DNA of 64,000 nucleotides. Origin: Terrabacter sp. Root181 (GTDB lineage: Bacteria; Actinomycetota; Actinomycetes; Actinomycetales; Dermatophilaceae). A program made the position numbers and the translations under genes. This document shows, piece by piece, positions 29,907-38,479 of this stretch. A model generated the notes under the pieces. That model worked only from the letters and a program-made list of their open reading frames with translations, ran no database searches and was not told where the DNA came from. Numbering within the stretch: the first letter of the stretch is position 1; each line of letters starts with the position of its first letter. The DNA is taken from assembly GCF_001428505.1 (NCBI RefSeq), contig NZ_LMHU01000009.1:268298-332297 (forward strand), written 5' to 3'.

Positions 29907-31237
29907 GCGCACCGACGACGAACATCCCCGTCGCCATCCCGGCGGGTGCGTCGTCCGGCGCGCCCGCGGGCCAGCGGCCGCGCACCATCGCCGGCAGCCT
30001 CTCCGGGGGTATCCCCGGCGCCCGCGGCCTCGCCGGCCGGCTCCTGCACGGCACTCCCGGGCGGATGCGCCTCTTCGGCCTCCTCGGCGTCGTTGCCGCC
30101 GTGCTGCTCGGAGCCGTCAGCGCCAACGCCCTCCTCGCCTCGGAGGCGGCCGTCGAGCGCGCCGCCAACAACAGCGCCCAGGTGGTCCGGGCCCAGTCGA
30201 TCCACGTCGACCTCCTGCGCGCCGACGCCGTCGCCACCAACGCGTTCCTCGTCGGCGGCCTCGAGTCGCCCGAGTCACGCGCCAGCTACGAGGGCGCCAT
30301 GGGCCGGGTCGCCGCCGGGATCGCCGAGGCCGCCGCCGCCCAGCCCGCCGACGGCAACGCCCTCGGGGTGCTCTCGCAGCGCGTGCAGACGTATGCCGCC
30401 CTCGTCGAGCAGGCCCGATCGAACAACCGGCTCGGCCTGCCCGTCGGCGCGCAGTACCTCACCCAGGCCAGCGCAGGCCTGCGCGCCGATGCCATCCCGA
30501 TCGTGACGCAGGTCGTCAAGGCCAACGAGGAGCGCGCCAAGAAGGAGTTCGAGCGCAGCAACTCGAGCCTCCAGCTGCTCGTCGGCGTCGTGTCCCTCAT
30601 CGGCCTCGTCGCGCTCGCCGTCTGGCTGGCCAAGCGCACACACCGCTACCTCAACCCGTCCCTGACGGGAGCCATCGCCCTGCTCCTCGTCGCGCTCTTC
30701 GTGACCGCGACGGTGATCACCGGCGTCGGCAGCGCGACGCGCGACGTCTCCAACGGCAGCTACCAGCGGGCCGTCGCCCTCGCGAACGTGACGACCGCAG
30801 CCAACGACGCCCGCGCCAACGAGAGCCTCACCCTGATCCGCCGGGGCTCGGGGGCCTCGAACGAACAGGCCTGGGTCGCCGACCGCAAGGCCGTCGACGC
30901 GACGCTGGCCACCCTCGACGACAGCGCCCTCCAGGACCAGTGGGCCGACTACGTCGACGCCCACGTCAAGGTGCGCTCCCTCGACAAGGGCGGTCACTGG
31001 GACGACGCGGTCACGCTGTCGACGAGCACGGAGGACGGCGGTGCCGCCAAGACCTTCAGCACCTTCGACGTCGCCGTGACGCAGGCCCGCGACAGCGCCG
31101 CCAAGGCCACCGTCACGACGTTGGAGACGCTCGGCCGTGCGGCGCCACTCATGGCCGTCGTCGTCGCCCTCGCGGCCCTCGTCGCGTCGTGGCTCATCGT
31201 CCGAGGAGTCGGCCAGCGGATCGAGGAGTACCGATGA
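29903..31237 (+). CDS. GlnX-like four-helix membrane sensor protein
   Basis: 444 residues, starting at an ATG overlapping the previous stop (ATGA). Four transmembrane helices at about 57-79, 223-243, 253-274 and 413-434 leave two large extracytoplasmic helical domains (80-222 and 275-412), each of methyl-accepting/4-helix-bundle character. This topology is that of mycobacterial GlnX, which couples the lipoprotein GlnH to the kinase PknG. The next gene encodes a GlnH-like lipoprotein and a PknG-like kinase lies two genes further on, so a role as transmembrane transducer of amino-acid availability is well supported by context. Sequence identity to GlnX could not be measured. Confidence 0.78.
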   Translation: MSAPTTNIPVAIPAGASSGAPAGQRPRTIAGSLSGGIPGARGLAGRLLHGTPGRMRLFGLLGVVAAVLLGAVSANALLASEAAVERAANNSAQVVRAQSIHVDLLRADAVATNAFLVGGLESPESRASYEGAMGRVAAGIAEAAAAQPADGNALGVLSQRVQTYAALVEQARSNNRLGLPVGAQYLTQASAGLRADAIPIVTQVVKANEERAKKEFERSNSSLQLLVGVVSLIGLVALAVWLAKRTHRYLNPSLTGAIALLLVALFVTATVITGVGSATRDVSNGSYQRAVALANVTTAANDARANESLTLIRRGSGASNEQAWVADRKAVDATLATLDDSALQDQWADYVDAHVKVRSLDKGGHWDDAVTLSTSTEDGGAAKTFSTFDVAVTQARDSAAKATVTTLETLGRAAPLMAVVVALAALVASWLIVRGVGQRIEEYR

Positions 31238-32220
31238 GCACCATCACCCGGGCGCTGCGGCGTCGCCTCGTGGCCCTCGTCGCCGTCGCCGGCGTCGGGG
31301 TTCTCGCCGGCTGCTCCGGCGTCACCTACGCCGAGACCCAGCTGCCGGCGAGCGCCGCACCCAAGCCGACGAGCAGCACACCCGCCGCCCCGGCGCCGAC
31401 GTGCAGCAACGCGACACAGTCCTACGACCCGCTGCCGAGCCTGCCGAGCCGTGGCGACATCACCGATGCGTCGATGCGCCGGATCATCGACAAGGGGTTC
31501 ATCACGGTCGGCGTCTCGGCCGACACGTACCTCTTCGGGGCCCGCAACGCGTTCACCGGCGGCATCGAGGGCTTCGACATCGACATGGCCCGGGCCGTCG
31601 CCAAGGCGATCTTCGGCGACTCCTCGAAGGTCCAGCTGCGCGTCATCACGGCCGACGACCGCAAGCCCCTGCTCAAGAACCGCGAGATCGACATGGTCGC
31701 ACGCAACATGTCGATGACGTGCGATCGCTGGAACGACATCGGCTTCTCGGCCGAGTACTACCGGTCCGGCCAGAAGGTCCTCGTCAGCAAGGCCCTGCCC
31801 GGCGCCAAGGACCTCACGCTCGCCGACCTGAAGGGCAAGCGGGTCTGCGCCCCCACCGGCACGACCTCGCTGGCCAAGCTGCAGCAGGTCAAGGGGCCGG
31901 TCGTCGTGACGGCCGGCACCCACACCGGATGCCTCGTGCTGCTCCAGCAGGGCAAGGCAGACGCCATCACCGGTGACGACACCGTGCTCGCCGGCCTCGC
32001 CGCGCAGGACCCCAACACCGTCGTCACGAGCGCCAAGGCGATCACCGTCGAGCCCTACGGCCTGGGCGTCAACAAGGCCGACGTCTACCTCGCGCGCTAC
32101 CTCAACCGGGTCATCGCCGACCTCGAGGCAGACGGCGGGTGGAAGGCGATCTACAACCATTGGCTGGCGGCACCGCTCGGGCCCGCGCCCGCACCCCCGA
32201 CCCCGGTCTACGGACGATGA
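31234..32220 (+). CDS. GlnH-like amino-acid-binding lipoprotein
   Basis: 328 residues. Lipoprotein signal (VALVAVAGVGVLAGC, Cys at about residue 27), a Pro/Thr-rich tether, then a type-3 periplasmic-binding fold: IIDKGFITVGVSADTYLFGA, GFDIDMARAVAKAIFGD, NREIDMVARNMSMTCDRWND, GKRVCAPTGTTSLAKLQQ and the C-terminal LARYLNRVIADLEADGGWKA. It resembles GlnH, which binds glutamate, aspartate or asparagine. No ABC permease or ATPase gene is nearby, so it acts as a sensor rather than a transporter component. The ATG overlaps the previous stop (ATGA), which couples it to the GlnX-like gene. Confidence 0.87.
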   Translation: MSTITRALRRRLVALVAVAGVGVLAGCSGVTYAETQLPASAAPKPTSSTPAAPAPTCSNATQSYDPLPSLPSRGDITDASMRRIIDKGFITVGVSADTYLFGARNAFTGGIEGFDIDMARAVAKAIFGDSSKVQLRVITADDRKPLLKNREIDMVARNMSMTCDRWNDIGFSAEYYRSGQKVLVSKALPGAKDLTLADLKGKRVCAPTGTTSLAKLQQVKGPVVVTAGTHTGCLVLLQQGKADAITGDDTVLAGLAAQDPNTVVTSAKAITVEPYGLGVNKADVYLARYLNRVIADLEADGGWKAIYNHWLAAPLGPAPAPPTPVYGR

Positions 32221-33455
32221 GCGCGGTGCCGCAGAGCCATCCCGACCCGGGCACCGTCGCCCCGACGGCGCCCGGGCGGCTCGGCGTGCCCGTCCAGGCC
32301 GGCGAGGCCCAGACGTACCTGAACGCGTTGCGCGAGTGGGTCGCCCAGCGCCGTGCCGACCTCGGCGAGGTCGACCGCGCCGTCCTCAAGCTCTCGCAGG
32401 CCGAGCAGGTCGCGATCACCACCGACCTCACCGTGGCGCTGACCTTCTGGAAGGCCGTCAGCGACCGGCTCACGCTCCTCGAGACGACCTTCGACGGTGG
32501 CCGGGTCGGGCCGGTCGAGGCCGAACGGCTCTCGACGCTCATCCACGGGCGGCTCGACTCCAACACGACCGAGCACCTGGCACTGCCGTCCAGCGGCTCG
32601 CTCGCGGTGAGCCTCCCCGAGGCGTGCCGACTGCTCGACTCGCTGACCCGCACCCTCCAGGCGCGCGCCTCCCTCGCGCCGGGCGCGGCAGAGGCGACCC
32701 AGCGGATCACGTTGGTGCGCGCGGGGATCGAGCGCACTCGCGACCAGGTCCCCCTCGTCCCCGCCGGTGCGGAGCGCGACGACGCCACCGAGAAGCTCGT
32801 GCGGCTCGACCGGCGCATGGGCGACCTCGTCGAGCGCGCCCGACGCGGCGCCGACGTCGGCGGCATCATCGGTCCGCTCGAGATCGACGTCGCGGTGCTC
32901 GAGCGCGACCTCATCGTCGCCGCCGCAGAGCGCGCCTCGGCCGCTCGCAGCCGGGTGCGCACGCAGCAGCAGGTCGAGGAGCTCGACGCGCGTGCCGCCG
33001 CCATCCGGGCCCTCGAGCGCGCCTGCCTCGAGGCGATCACGCCCGCACCGCACCTCGCGATCCCCAACGTCCGCGCGCTGGGACCCGTGCCGCAGGCGGC
33101 GGCCGAGCTCACGGCATACCGCGGCAAGCTCGAGCGGGTCTCGCGGGCCCTCGACCTCGCCCACGAGACGTATGCCGCCGGGCTGGCCGAGCGCGACGAG
33201 GTCGTCGGGCTCGTGGGTGCCGTCGGCGCCATGGCCGCGTCGGCGACGCTGACGCCCGAGGCGGAGGCCGACGTGGCCGAGCTGCGTCGCCGTCTCGACG
33301 AGACGCTCGCCTCGCGTCCCCTGCCGATCGGCCGCGCCCGCGCGCTCGCGGCCGCCTTCTCCGCCTACGTCGACACGGCGACCCGCCCGCAGCCTCGCTC
33401 CGGCCGCCTCGCCCCCCGTCCGTCCGCACCCCGACCCCAGAGGCCTCGCCCATGA
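32217..33455 (+). CDS. Coiled-coil protein of the kinase cluster, function unknown
   Basis: 412 residues, mostly alpha-helical and probably coiled coil (ALREWVAQRRADLGEVDRAV, LVRLDRRMGDLVERARRGAD, VAVLERDLIVAAAERASAAR, RTQQQVEELDARAAAIRALE). A Pro/Arg-rich tail follows. No signal peptide, membrane segment or catalytic motif. The ATG overlaps the stop of the lipoprotein gene and its own stop overlaps the kinase start (both ATGA), so it is made in step with both. A structural adaptor between the GlnX-like protein and the kinase is one possibility; nothing in the sequence proves it. Confidence 0.72.
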   Translation: MSAVPQSHPDPGTVAPTAPGRLGVPVQAGEAQTYLNALREWVAQRRADLGEVDRAVLKLSQAEQVAITTDLTVALTFWKAVSDRLTLLETTFDGGRVGPVEAERLSTLIHGRLDSNTTEHLALPSSGSLAVSLPEACRLLDSLTRTLQARASLAPGAAEATQRITLVRAGIERTRDQVPLVPAGAERDDATEKLVRLDRRMGDLVERARRGADVGGIIGPLEIDVAVLERDLIVAAAERASAARSRVRTQQQVEELDARAAAIRALERACLEAITPAPHLAIPNVRALGPVPQAAAELTAYRGKLERVSRALDLAHETYAAGLAERDEVVGLVGAVGAMAASATLTPEAEADVAELRRRLDETLASRPLPIGRARALAAAFSAYVDTATRPQPRSGRLAPRPSAPRPQRPRP

Positions 33456-35887
33456 ACTGCACGCAGCCGGGCTGCACCGGAACGATCGTCGACGGCTACT
33501 GCGACGTGTGCGGCATGGCCGCCGGGTCGAGCCCGGTCCCCGTCACGAGCGCCTCCGTCGGCGCGGCGTCCACGCCCGTCGCGGCCCCGGCCCGAGCCGC
33601 GGCGCCGGCCGTCGGTCCGTCGATCCCCGAGGGGGGCGCGTGCCAGCAGCCCGGCTGCAGCGGGACGATCGACGCGGGCTACTGCAACGTGTGCGGCACC
33701 CCGGCCGACCAGCTCGGCGTCGCCGGGTACGCCGCGCCCTCCGACCCACCCGCCACAGCCGGTGCCACCGCCGCGACCGCGGCCACCGGGGGCGTCGGCC
33801 CCGAGATCTCCACGCGGTCGGCCGCCTCGAGCAACCTCGCATCGGCAGCCCTGGGCTCCAAGCGGGCCCGCGAGTCCGGGTCGATCGCGACACGACGCAC
33901 CGGGGGCTCGCAGCGACTGCGCTCGGCCCGCCTCGGTGGCGGCATCACCTCGGTGCGGCCGGCTCCAGAGATCGACGCCGAGAAGGCCCTGCTCACCAAC
34001 CCGTCGGTGCCCGAGAACAAGCGCTTCTGCCCGAAGTGCGGCGAGCCCGTCGGCCGCGGTCGAGACGGCAAGCCGGGCCGCACCACCGGCTTCTGCGCCA
34101 ACTGCCGCCACCCCTTCTCCTTCGACCCCAAGCTCAAGGCGGGCGACCTCGTCGCCGGGCAGTACGAGGTCGCCGGCTGCCTCGCCCACGGTGGCCTCGG
34201 CTGGATCTACCTCGCGCGCGACAAGAACGTGTCCGACCGGTGGGTCGTGCTCAAGGGCCTGCTCAACTCCGCCGACCCCGACGCCCTCGCGGCGGCGATC
34301 GCCGAGCAGCGCTTCCTCGCGCAGGTGTCGCACCCGAGCATCGTCGAGATCTACAACTTCGTGACGCACGACGACGCCGGCTACATCGTCATGGAGTACG
34401 TCGGCGGCACGTCGCTCAAGTCGATCCTCAAGCAGCGCCTCCAGGCCGCCGGGAGGTACGATCCGCTGCCCGTCGACCAGGCCCTCGCCTACATCCTCGA
34501 GATCCTGCCGTCGTTCCAGTACCTCCACGACCTCGGGCTCGTCTACTGCGACTTCAAGCCCGACAACATCATCCAGGTCGGCGACGAGGTCAAGCTCATC
34601 GACCTCGGCGGCGTGCGCCGCGCAGACGACGACGACTCGGCGATCTTCGGCACCGTGGGCTACCAGGCCCCGGAGGTCGCCGAGCTCGGCGTCTCCGCGG
34701 CCTCCGACATCTACACGATCGGCCGCACGCTCGTCGTCCTGACGATGGAGTTCCGCGGCTACCAGACGACCTACCTCAACACGCTGCCCGCGCAGGACAC
34801 CGTCCCGGTCTTCCAGCGCTACGACTCCTTCTACCGGCTCGTCGCCAAGGCGTGTGCGCCCAACCGCGACGACCGCTTCGTCTCGGCCGACGAGCTGCGC
34901 TCGCAGATGGTCGGCGTGCTGCGTGAGGTCGTCGCCCTCGACCGGGGGTCGGGCGCTGCGGCGACGACGGTCAGCTCACTCCTCTTCGACGTGCCGACCC
35001 CGGGCGTCGAGCCCGACGACTGGCGCAACCTGCCGGCGCTGCGACGCGACCCGCACGACCCCCAGACGGGCTGGCTGACCACGGTGTCCGGCTCGCCGGA
35101 GGAACGCCTCGCGACGCTCAAGCGCGCGGCCGTGCGCACGACGGAGGTGCTCCTCGAGCAGGCACGCACCGCACTCGACGCCGGCAGGCCCGACGTCGCC
35201 GAGACCACCGCGGGCGAGCTGCTGAGCGCCGACCCGTGGGAGTGGCGGGCCGTCTGGATCCAGGGTCTCGCGGCACTCGAGCGCGGCGACTCACGCGCCG
35301 CCCAGGCCGCCTTCAACGCCGTCTACGGTCAGGTGCCCGGCGAGCTGGCGCCCAAGCTGGCGCTCGCCCAGGCCTCGGAGCAGGCCGGTGACGCGGCCGT
35401 CGCGGAGAACCTCTACGTGGCCTGCGCGCGGACCGACGCGACCTACGTCCCGATGGCCGCGTTCGGTCTCGCCCGCATCCGGGCCGCACGGTCCGACGTC
35501 GACGGTGCCGTGGCGGCATACCGCCTCGTCCCGGTCCAGTCGAGCGCCTACCGCACTGCACGCGCGGGTCTCGCCGAGCTGCTCGCCAAGGCCAACCGGG
35601 GACTGCCCGACCTCGCCGAGGCCCTGCGCACCCTCGACGACACGTCGCTGTCGGCGCGGCGCCGTGCCGAGCTCACGACGCTGATCTACCGTGAGGCGCT
35701 CGTGACGGTGGAGAAGACCGGCAACAAGGCCGACGTCCGCCTCGGCGAGCACAAGGGCACCCCCAACGGCCTGCGTCTCGGGCTCGAGGAGGCCCTGCGC
35801 GAGCTGGCCAAGCGCACCCCCGACCTGTCCGAGCGCGTTCCCCTCGTGGACGAGGCCAACGCCATCCGACCCTGGAGCCTCTGGTGA
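33452..35887 (+). CDS. pknG: PknG-like serine/threonine protein kinase with extra zinc ribbons
   Basis: 811 residues. Two short zinc ribbons open the protein (Cys 3, 8, 17, 20 and 64, 69, 78, 81; GTIVDGYCDVCG and GTIDAGYCNVCG). After a linker with RLRSARLGGGIT comes the PknG rubredoxin-like domain (FCPKCGEPVGR and FCANCRHPFSF, Cys 193, 196, 215, 218). The kinase domain (about 238-500) has a Gly loop (AHGGLGWIYLARD), Lys 268, catalytic YCDFKPDNII and DLGG in place of DFG. A C-terminal TPR-like helical domain of about 260 residues follows, as in PknG. Mycobacterial PknG phosphorylates the FHA protein GarA to control 2-oxoglutarate metabolism. The first two ribbons are an addition relative to mycobacterial PknG as I know it. 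Confidence 0.93.
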   Translation: MNCTQPGCTGTIVDGYCDVCGMAAGSSPVPVTSASVGAASTPVAAPARAAAPAVGPSIPEGGACQQPGCSGTIDAGYCNVCGTPADQLGVAGYAAPSDPPATAGATAATAATGGVGPEISTRSAASSNLASAALGSKRARESGSIATRRTGGSQRLRSARLGGGITSVRPAPEIDAEKALLTNPSVPENKRFCPKCGEPVGRGRDGKPGRTTGFCANCRHPFSFDPKLKAGDLVAGQYEVAGCLAHGGLGWIYLARDKNVSDRWVVLKGLLNSADPDALAAAIAEQRFLAQVSHPSIVEIYNFVTHDDAGYIVMEYVGGTSLKSILKQRLQAAGRYDPLPVDQALAYILEILPSFQYLHDLGLVYCDFKPDNIIQVGDEVKLIDLGGVRRADDDDSAIFGTVGYQAPEVAELGVSAASDIYTIGRTLVVLTMEFRGYQTTYLNTLPAQDTVPVFQRYDSFYRLVAKACAPNRDDRFVSADELRSQMVGVLREVVALDRGSGAAATTVSSLLFDVPTPGVEPDDWRNLPALRRDPHDPQTGWLTTVSGSPEERLATLKRAAVRTTEVLLEQARTALDAGRPDVAETTAGELLSADPWEWRAVWIQGLAALERGDSRAAQAAFNAVYGQVPGELAPKLALAQASEQAGDAAVAENLYVACARTDATYVPMAAFGLARIRAARSDVDGAVAAYRLVPVQSSAYRTARAGLAELLAKANRGLPDLAEALRTLDDTSLSARRRAELTTLIYREALVTVEKTGNKADVRLGEHKGTPNGLRLGLEEALRELAKRTPDLSERVPLVDEANAIRPWSLW

Positions 35888-37188
35888 CCGACATCCCGAC
35901 CGCGGGAGCGCCACAACCCGCTCCCGTGCCTGCGCCCGGGTCCCTGCCGAGCGTCACGACCGCGCCCGCGCCACCCGCCTCGCGGGACTGCCCCGCCTGC
36001 GGCACGGCCAACCCGGCCGACTCGACCTTCTGCGAGGCGTGCGGCGCCGACCTCGTGGTCGCGGCCCGCGCCTCCGACGGGGCACAGCCGCCGGCCGACG
36101 TCTCGGACGGCACGGTGCTCGCCTCGGCGACGCCGCAGACCGCGCCCGCCGGTGAGGAGTCCCCCCTCGACGTCGGCTGGACCGGGGCCGTGCCCTCCTC
36201 GGCCACCGCCCCCGCGACCGACGACCTCACCTGCCACGCCTGCGGCCAGGGCCGTATCGTCGACGGCTACTGCGACCACTGCGGCACCCCGCCGCCCAAC
36301 CCCCGCGACCACCTCGTCGACTCGCCGACGGCCTGGGTCGGGGGCGTCTGCGACATCGGCAGGCGCCACGCCCGCAACGAGGACGCCATGTCGCTCAGCG
36401 CCACCGACCCACCGGGGTCGCGGGCCGTCCTCGTCGTCTGCGACGGCGTCTCGATGGCCACCGACTCGCACATCGCCTCGCTCGCCGCCGCGAAAGCTGC
36501 CCGGGCCGTGCTCGACCAGCCGTTCCCCAAGGGCGTCGGCACCCCGGACTCGTGGGCGTCCGGTGCCGCGCGGGCGCTGACGAGCGCCGTCACCCGCGCC
36601 AACGAGGCCGTCGCCGCCTCGGTCGTCGAGGACGTCCCCAACCCCCCGTCGTGCACCTTCGCGGCCGCGGTCGTCGAGGACGACGTCGTCGTGGCCGGCA
36701 ACGTCGGCGACAGCCGGGTCTACTGGCTGCCGGACGCCGCCGACGAGCCGGCGCGTCAGCTCGGCCGCGACGACTCCTTCGCGCAGGAGCAGATGACCGC
36801 GGGTGTACCTAGGCTCGAGGCCGAAACCGGACCGCACGCGCACTCGATCACGCGCTGGCTCGGCAAGGACGCACCCGAGGACCTCACGCCGCACCTGACG
36901 ACGCTGACGCCGACACCGGGTTGGCTCATGGTCTGCTCCGACGGGCTGTGGAACTACTGCTCCGAGGCCGAGTCGCTGCGCACCCTGCTGCACGACGCGG
37001 CGGCACGGCTCGACGACGCCACGCCCACCACCCTGGCGCAGGCGCTCGTCGACTTCGCCAACGAGCAGGGTGGACGCGACAACATCACGGTTGCCCTCGC
37101 CAGACTGGCTGGGCGAGGATCGAGCACGACGACGACCGAGGCGACCGCAGCGGCGGCGCCGGTGGAAGGGGACCCGACCGATGGCTGA
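35884..37188 (+). CDS. PP2C-family protein phosphatase with zinc ribbons
   Basis: 434 residues. Two N-terminal zinc ribbons (Cys 36, 39, 50, 53 and 117, 120, 130, 133; the second reads GRIVDGYCDHCG, nearly the kinase ribbon) precede a PP2C domain from about residue 152. Metal-binding and core motifs are present: RRHARNEDAM, VVCDGVS, AGNVGDSRVYWL, MVCSDGLWNYC and GGRDNITVALA. The GTG start overlaps the kinase stop (GTGA), which couples kinase and phosphatase synthesis. It probably reverses phosphorylation by the adjacent kinase, with the shared ribbons as a possible docking element. The C-terminus is Thr/Ala-rich. Confidence 0.9.
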   Translation: MTDIPTAGAPQPAPVPAPGSLPSVTTAPAPPASRDCPACGTANPADSTFCEACGADLVVAARASDGAQPPADVSDGTVLASATPQTAPAGEESPLDVGWTGAVPSSATAPATDDLTCHACGQGRIVDGYCDHCGTPPPNPRDHLVDSPTAWVGGVCDIGRRHARNEDAMSLSATDPPGSRAVLVVCDGVSMATDSHIASLAAAKAARAVLDQPFPKGVGTPDSWASGAARALTSAVTRANEAVAASVVEDVPNPPSCTFAAAVVEDDVVVAGNVGDSRVYWLPDAADEPARQLGRDDSFAQEQMTAGVPRLEAETGPHAHSITRWLGKDAPEDLTPHLTTLTPTPGWLMVCSDGLWNYCSEAESLRTLLHDAAARLDDATPTTLAQALVDFANEQGGRDNITVALARLAGRGSSTTTTEATAAAAPVEGDPTDG

Positions 37189-38479
37189 CTTCACGGCAGA
37201 GGTGTTCCAGAACGAGTTCCTGCCCGACGGGGGCACCGACGTGCACGCGATCGTGCGTGTGACCTCGACGGGCGCGTCCACGGGCACGTCGTCCGCGGCC
37301 TCGGCGGGGCTGGCCGATCCCGGTTCGGCCGCAGAGGTCATCCTCATCGACACGTCCGGCTCGATGGGTCGGCGCGGGGTCGCGGCGGCCGGCGAGGCCG
37401 CCAAGGCCGCGCTCGCCGAGATCGTCGACGGCACGCTCTTCTCCATCGTGTCGGGCAACGGCACGGCCCAGATCGTCTACCCGTACAGCCACCAGGGCGC
37501 CCTCGTCCCGATGTCGGCGCACACCCGCGGCGAGGCCAGCCGCGCCATCGACGGCCTCCGCGCCAACGGCGGCACGGCGATGGGCACCTGGCTCTCCCTC
37601 GCCCGCCAGATCTTCGAGACCGTGCCGCACGTGACGAAGCGCCACGCGATCCTGCTCACCGACGGCGTCAACGAGGGCGAGACGTCCCAGTCGCTGCAGG
37701 CCGCGGTCCAGAGCTGCGTCGGTGCCTTCCAGTGCGACTGCCGCGGCGTCGGCGACCAGTGGCGCGTCGACGAGGTGCGCGGCATCGCCTCGGCGCTGCT
37801 CGGCACCGTCGACCTCATCCCGGCGCCGGAGGAGATGGCCGCCGAGTTCGAGGCGATGATGCGCACGTCGATGTCACGCGGCGTCGCCAACTCGGAGCTG
37901 CGCGTGTGGGTGCCGCAGGGCGCGGAGCTGCTCTTCGTCAAGCAGGTGTCACCGACGCTCGAGGACCTCACGTCACGTCGCACCGTCGTCAACCCGCTCA
38001 CCGGCGCCTACCCGACCGGCGCGTGGTCCGACGAGAGCCGCGACTACCACGTGGCCGTCCGCCTCCCCGCCCGCACGCTGGGCCAGGAGCAGCTGGCGGC
38101 CCGCGTGCAGTTCTCGCTCGGTGGTGACCCCGTCGCGCAGGCGCTCGTCAAGGCCAAGTGGAGCAACGACGACTCGCTGACGACGCGCATCGACCCCGCG
38201 GTCGCCGCCTACACCGGGCAGGCCGAGCTCGCCACCGTCATCCAGGAGGGCCTCGCGGCCAAGGCCGCCGGCCAGGACGACGTCGCGACGTCGAAGCTCG
38301 GCCGGGCCGTCCAGCTCGCCGACCAGACGGGCAACGACGAGATGACCTCCCGCCTCAAGAAGGTCGTCGAGATCGACGACGCCGACACCGGGACCGTCCG
38401 CCTCAAGAAGGGGGCCTCGAAGATCGACGAGATGTCGCTCGACACGGCCTCGACGAAGACGAGCAGGGTGCGCCGGTGA
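37181..38479 (+). CDS. VWA-domain protein
   Basis: 432 residues. A von Willebrand A domain starts at about residue 52 with an intact MIDAS (LIDTSGSM, Asp57-x-Ser-x-Ser), then GLRANGGTAMGTWL and AILLTDGVNEGE for the other metal contacts. The C-terminal half has a beta-rich part (YHVAVRLPARTLGQEQLAAR) and a helical tail (ATSKLGRAVQLADQTGNDEM). No signal peptide, so it is cytoplasmic and resembles the VWA partners of TerD/TelA-type gene clusters. It overlaps the phosphatase gene by 8 nt. VWA proteins often pair with AAA+ ATPases such as the one in this operon. Confidence 0.88.
   Translation: MADFTAEVFQNEFLPDGGTDVHAIVRVTSTGASTGTSSAASAGLADPGSAAEVILIDTSGSMGRRGVAAAGEAAKAALAEIVDGTLFSIVSGNGTAQIVYPYSHQGALVPMSAHTRGEASRAIDGLRANGGTAMGTWLSLARQIFETVPHVTKRHAILLTDGVNEGETSQSLQAAVQSCVGAFQCDCRGVGDQWRVDEVRGIASALLGTVDLIPAPEEMAAEFEAMMRTSMSRGVANSELRVWVPQGAELLFVKQVSPTLEDLTSRRTVVNPLTGAYPTGAWSDESRDYHVAVRLPARTLGQEQLAARVQFSLGGDPVAQALVKAKWSNDDSLTTRIDPAVAAYTGQAELATVIQEGLAAKAAGQDDVATSKLGRAVQLADQTGNDEMTSRLKKVVEIDDADTGTVRLKKGASKIDEMSLDTASTKTSRVRR

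Noticed and set aside
31973-33451. A 490-residue in-frame N-terminal extension of the kinase
   Set aside because: It would overlap the lipoprotein and coiled-coil genes entirely. The kinase starts at 33452 with an ATGA overlap and a zinc ribbon.
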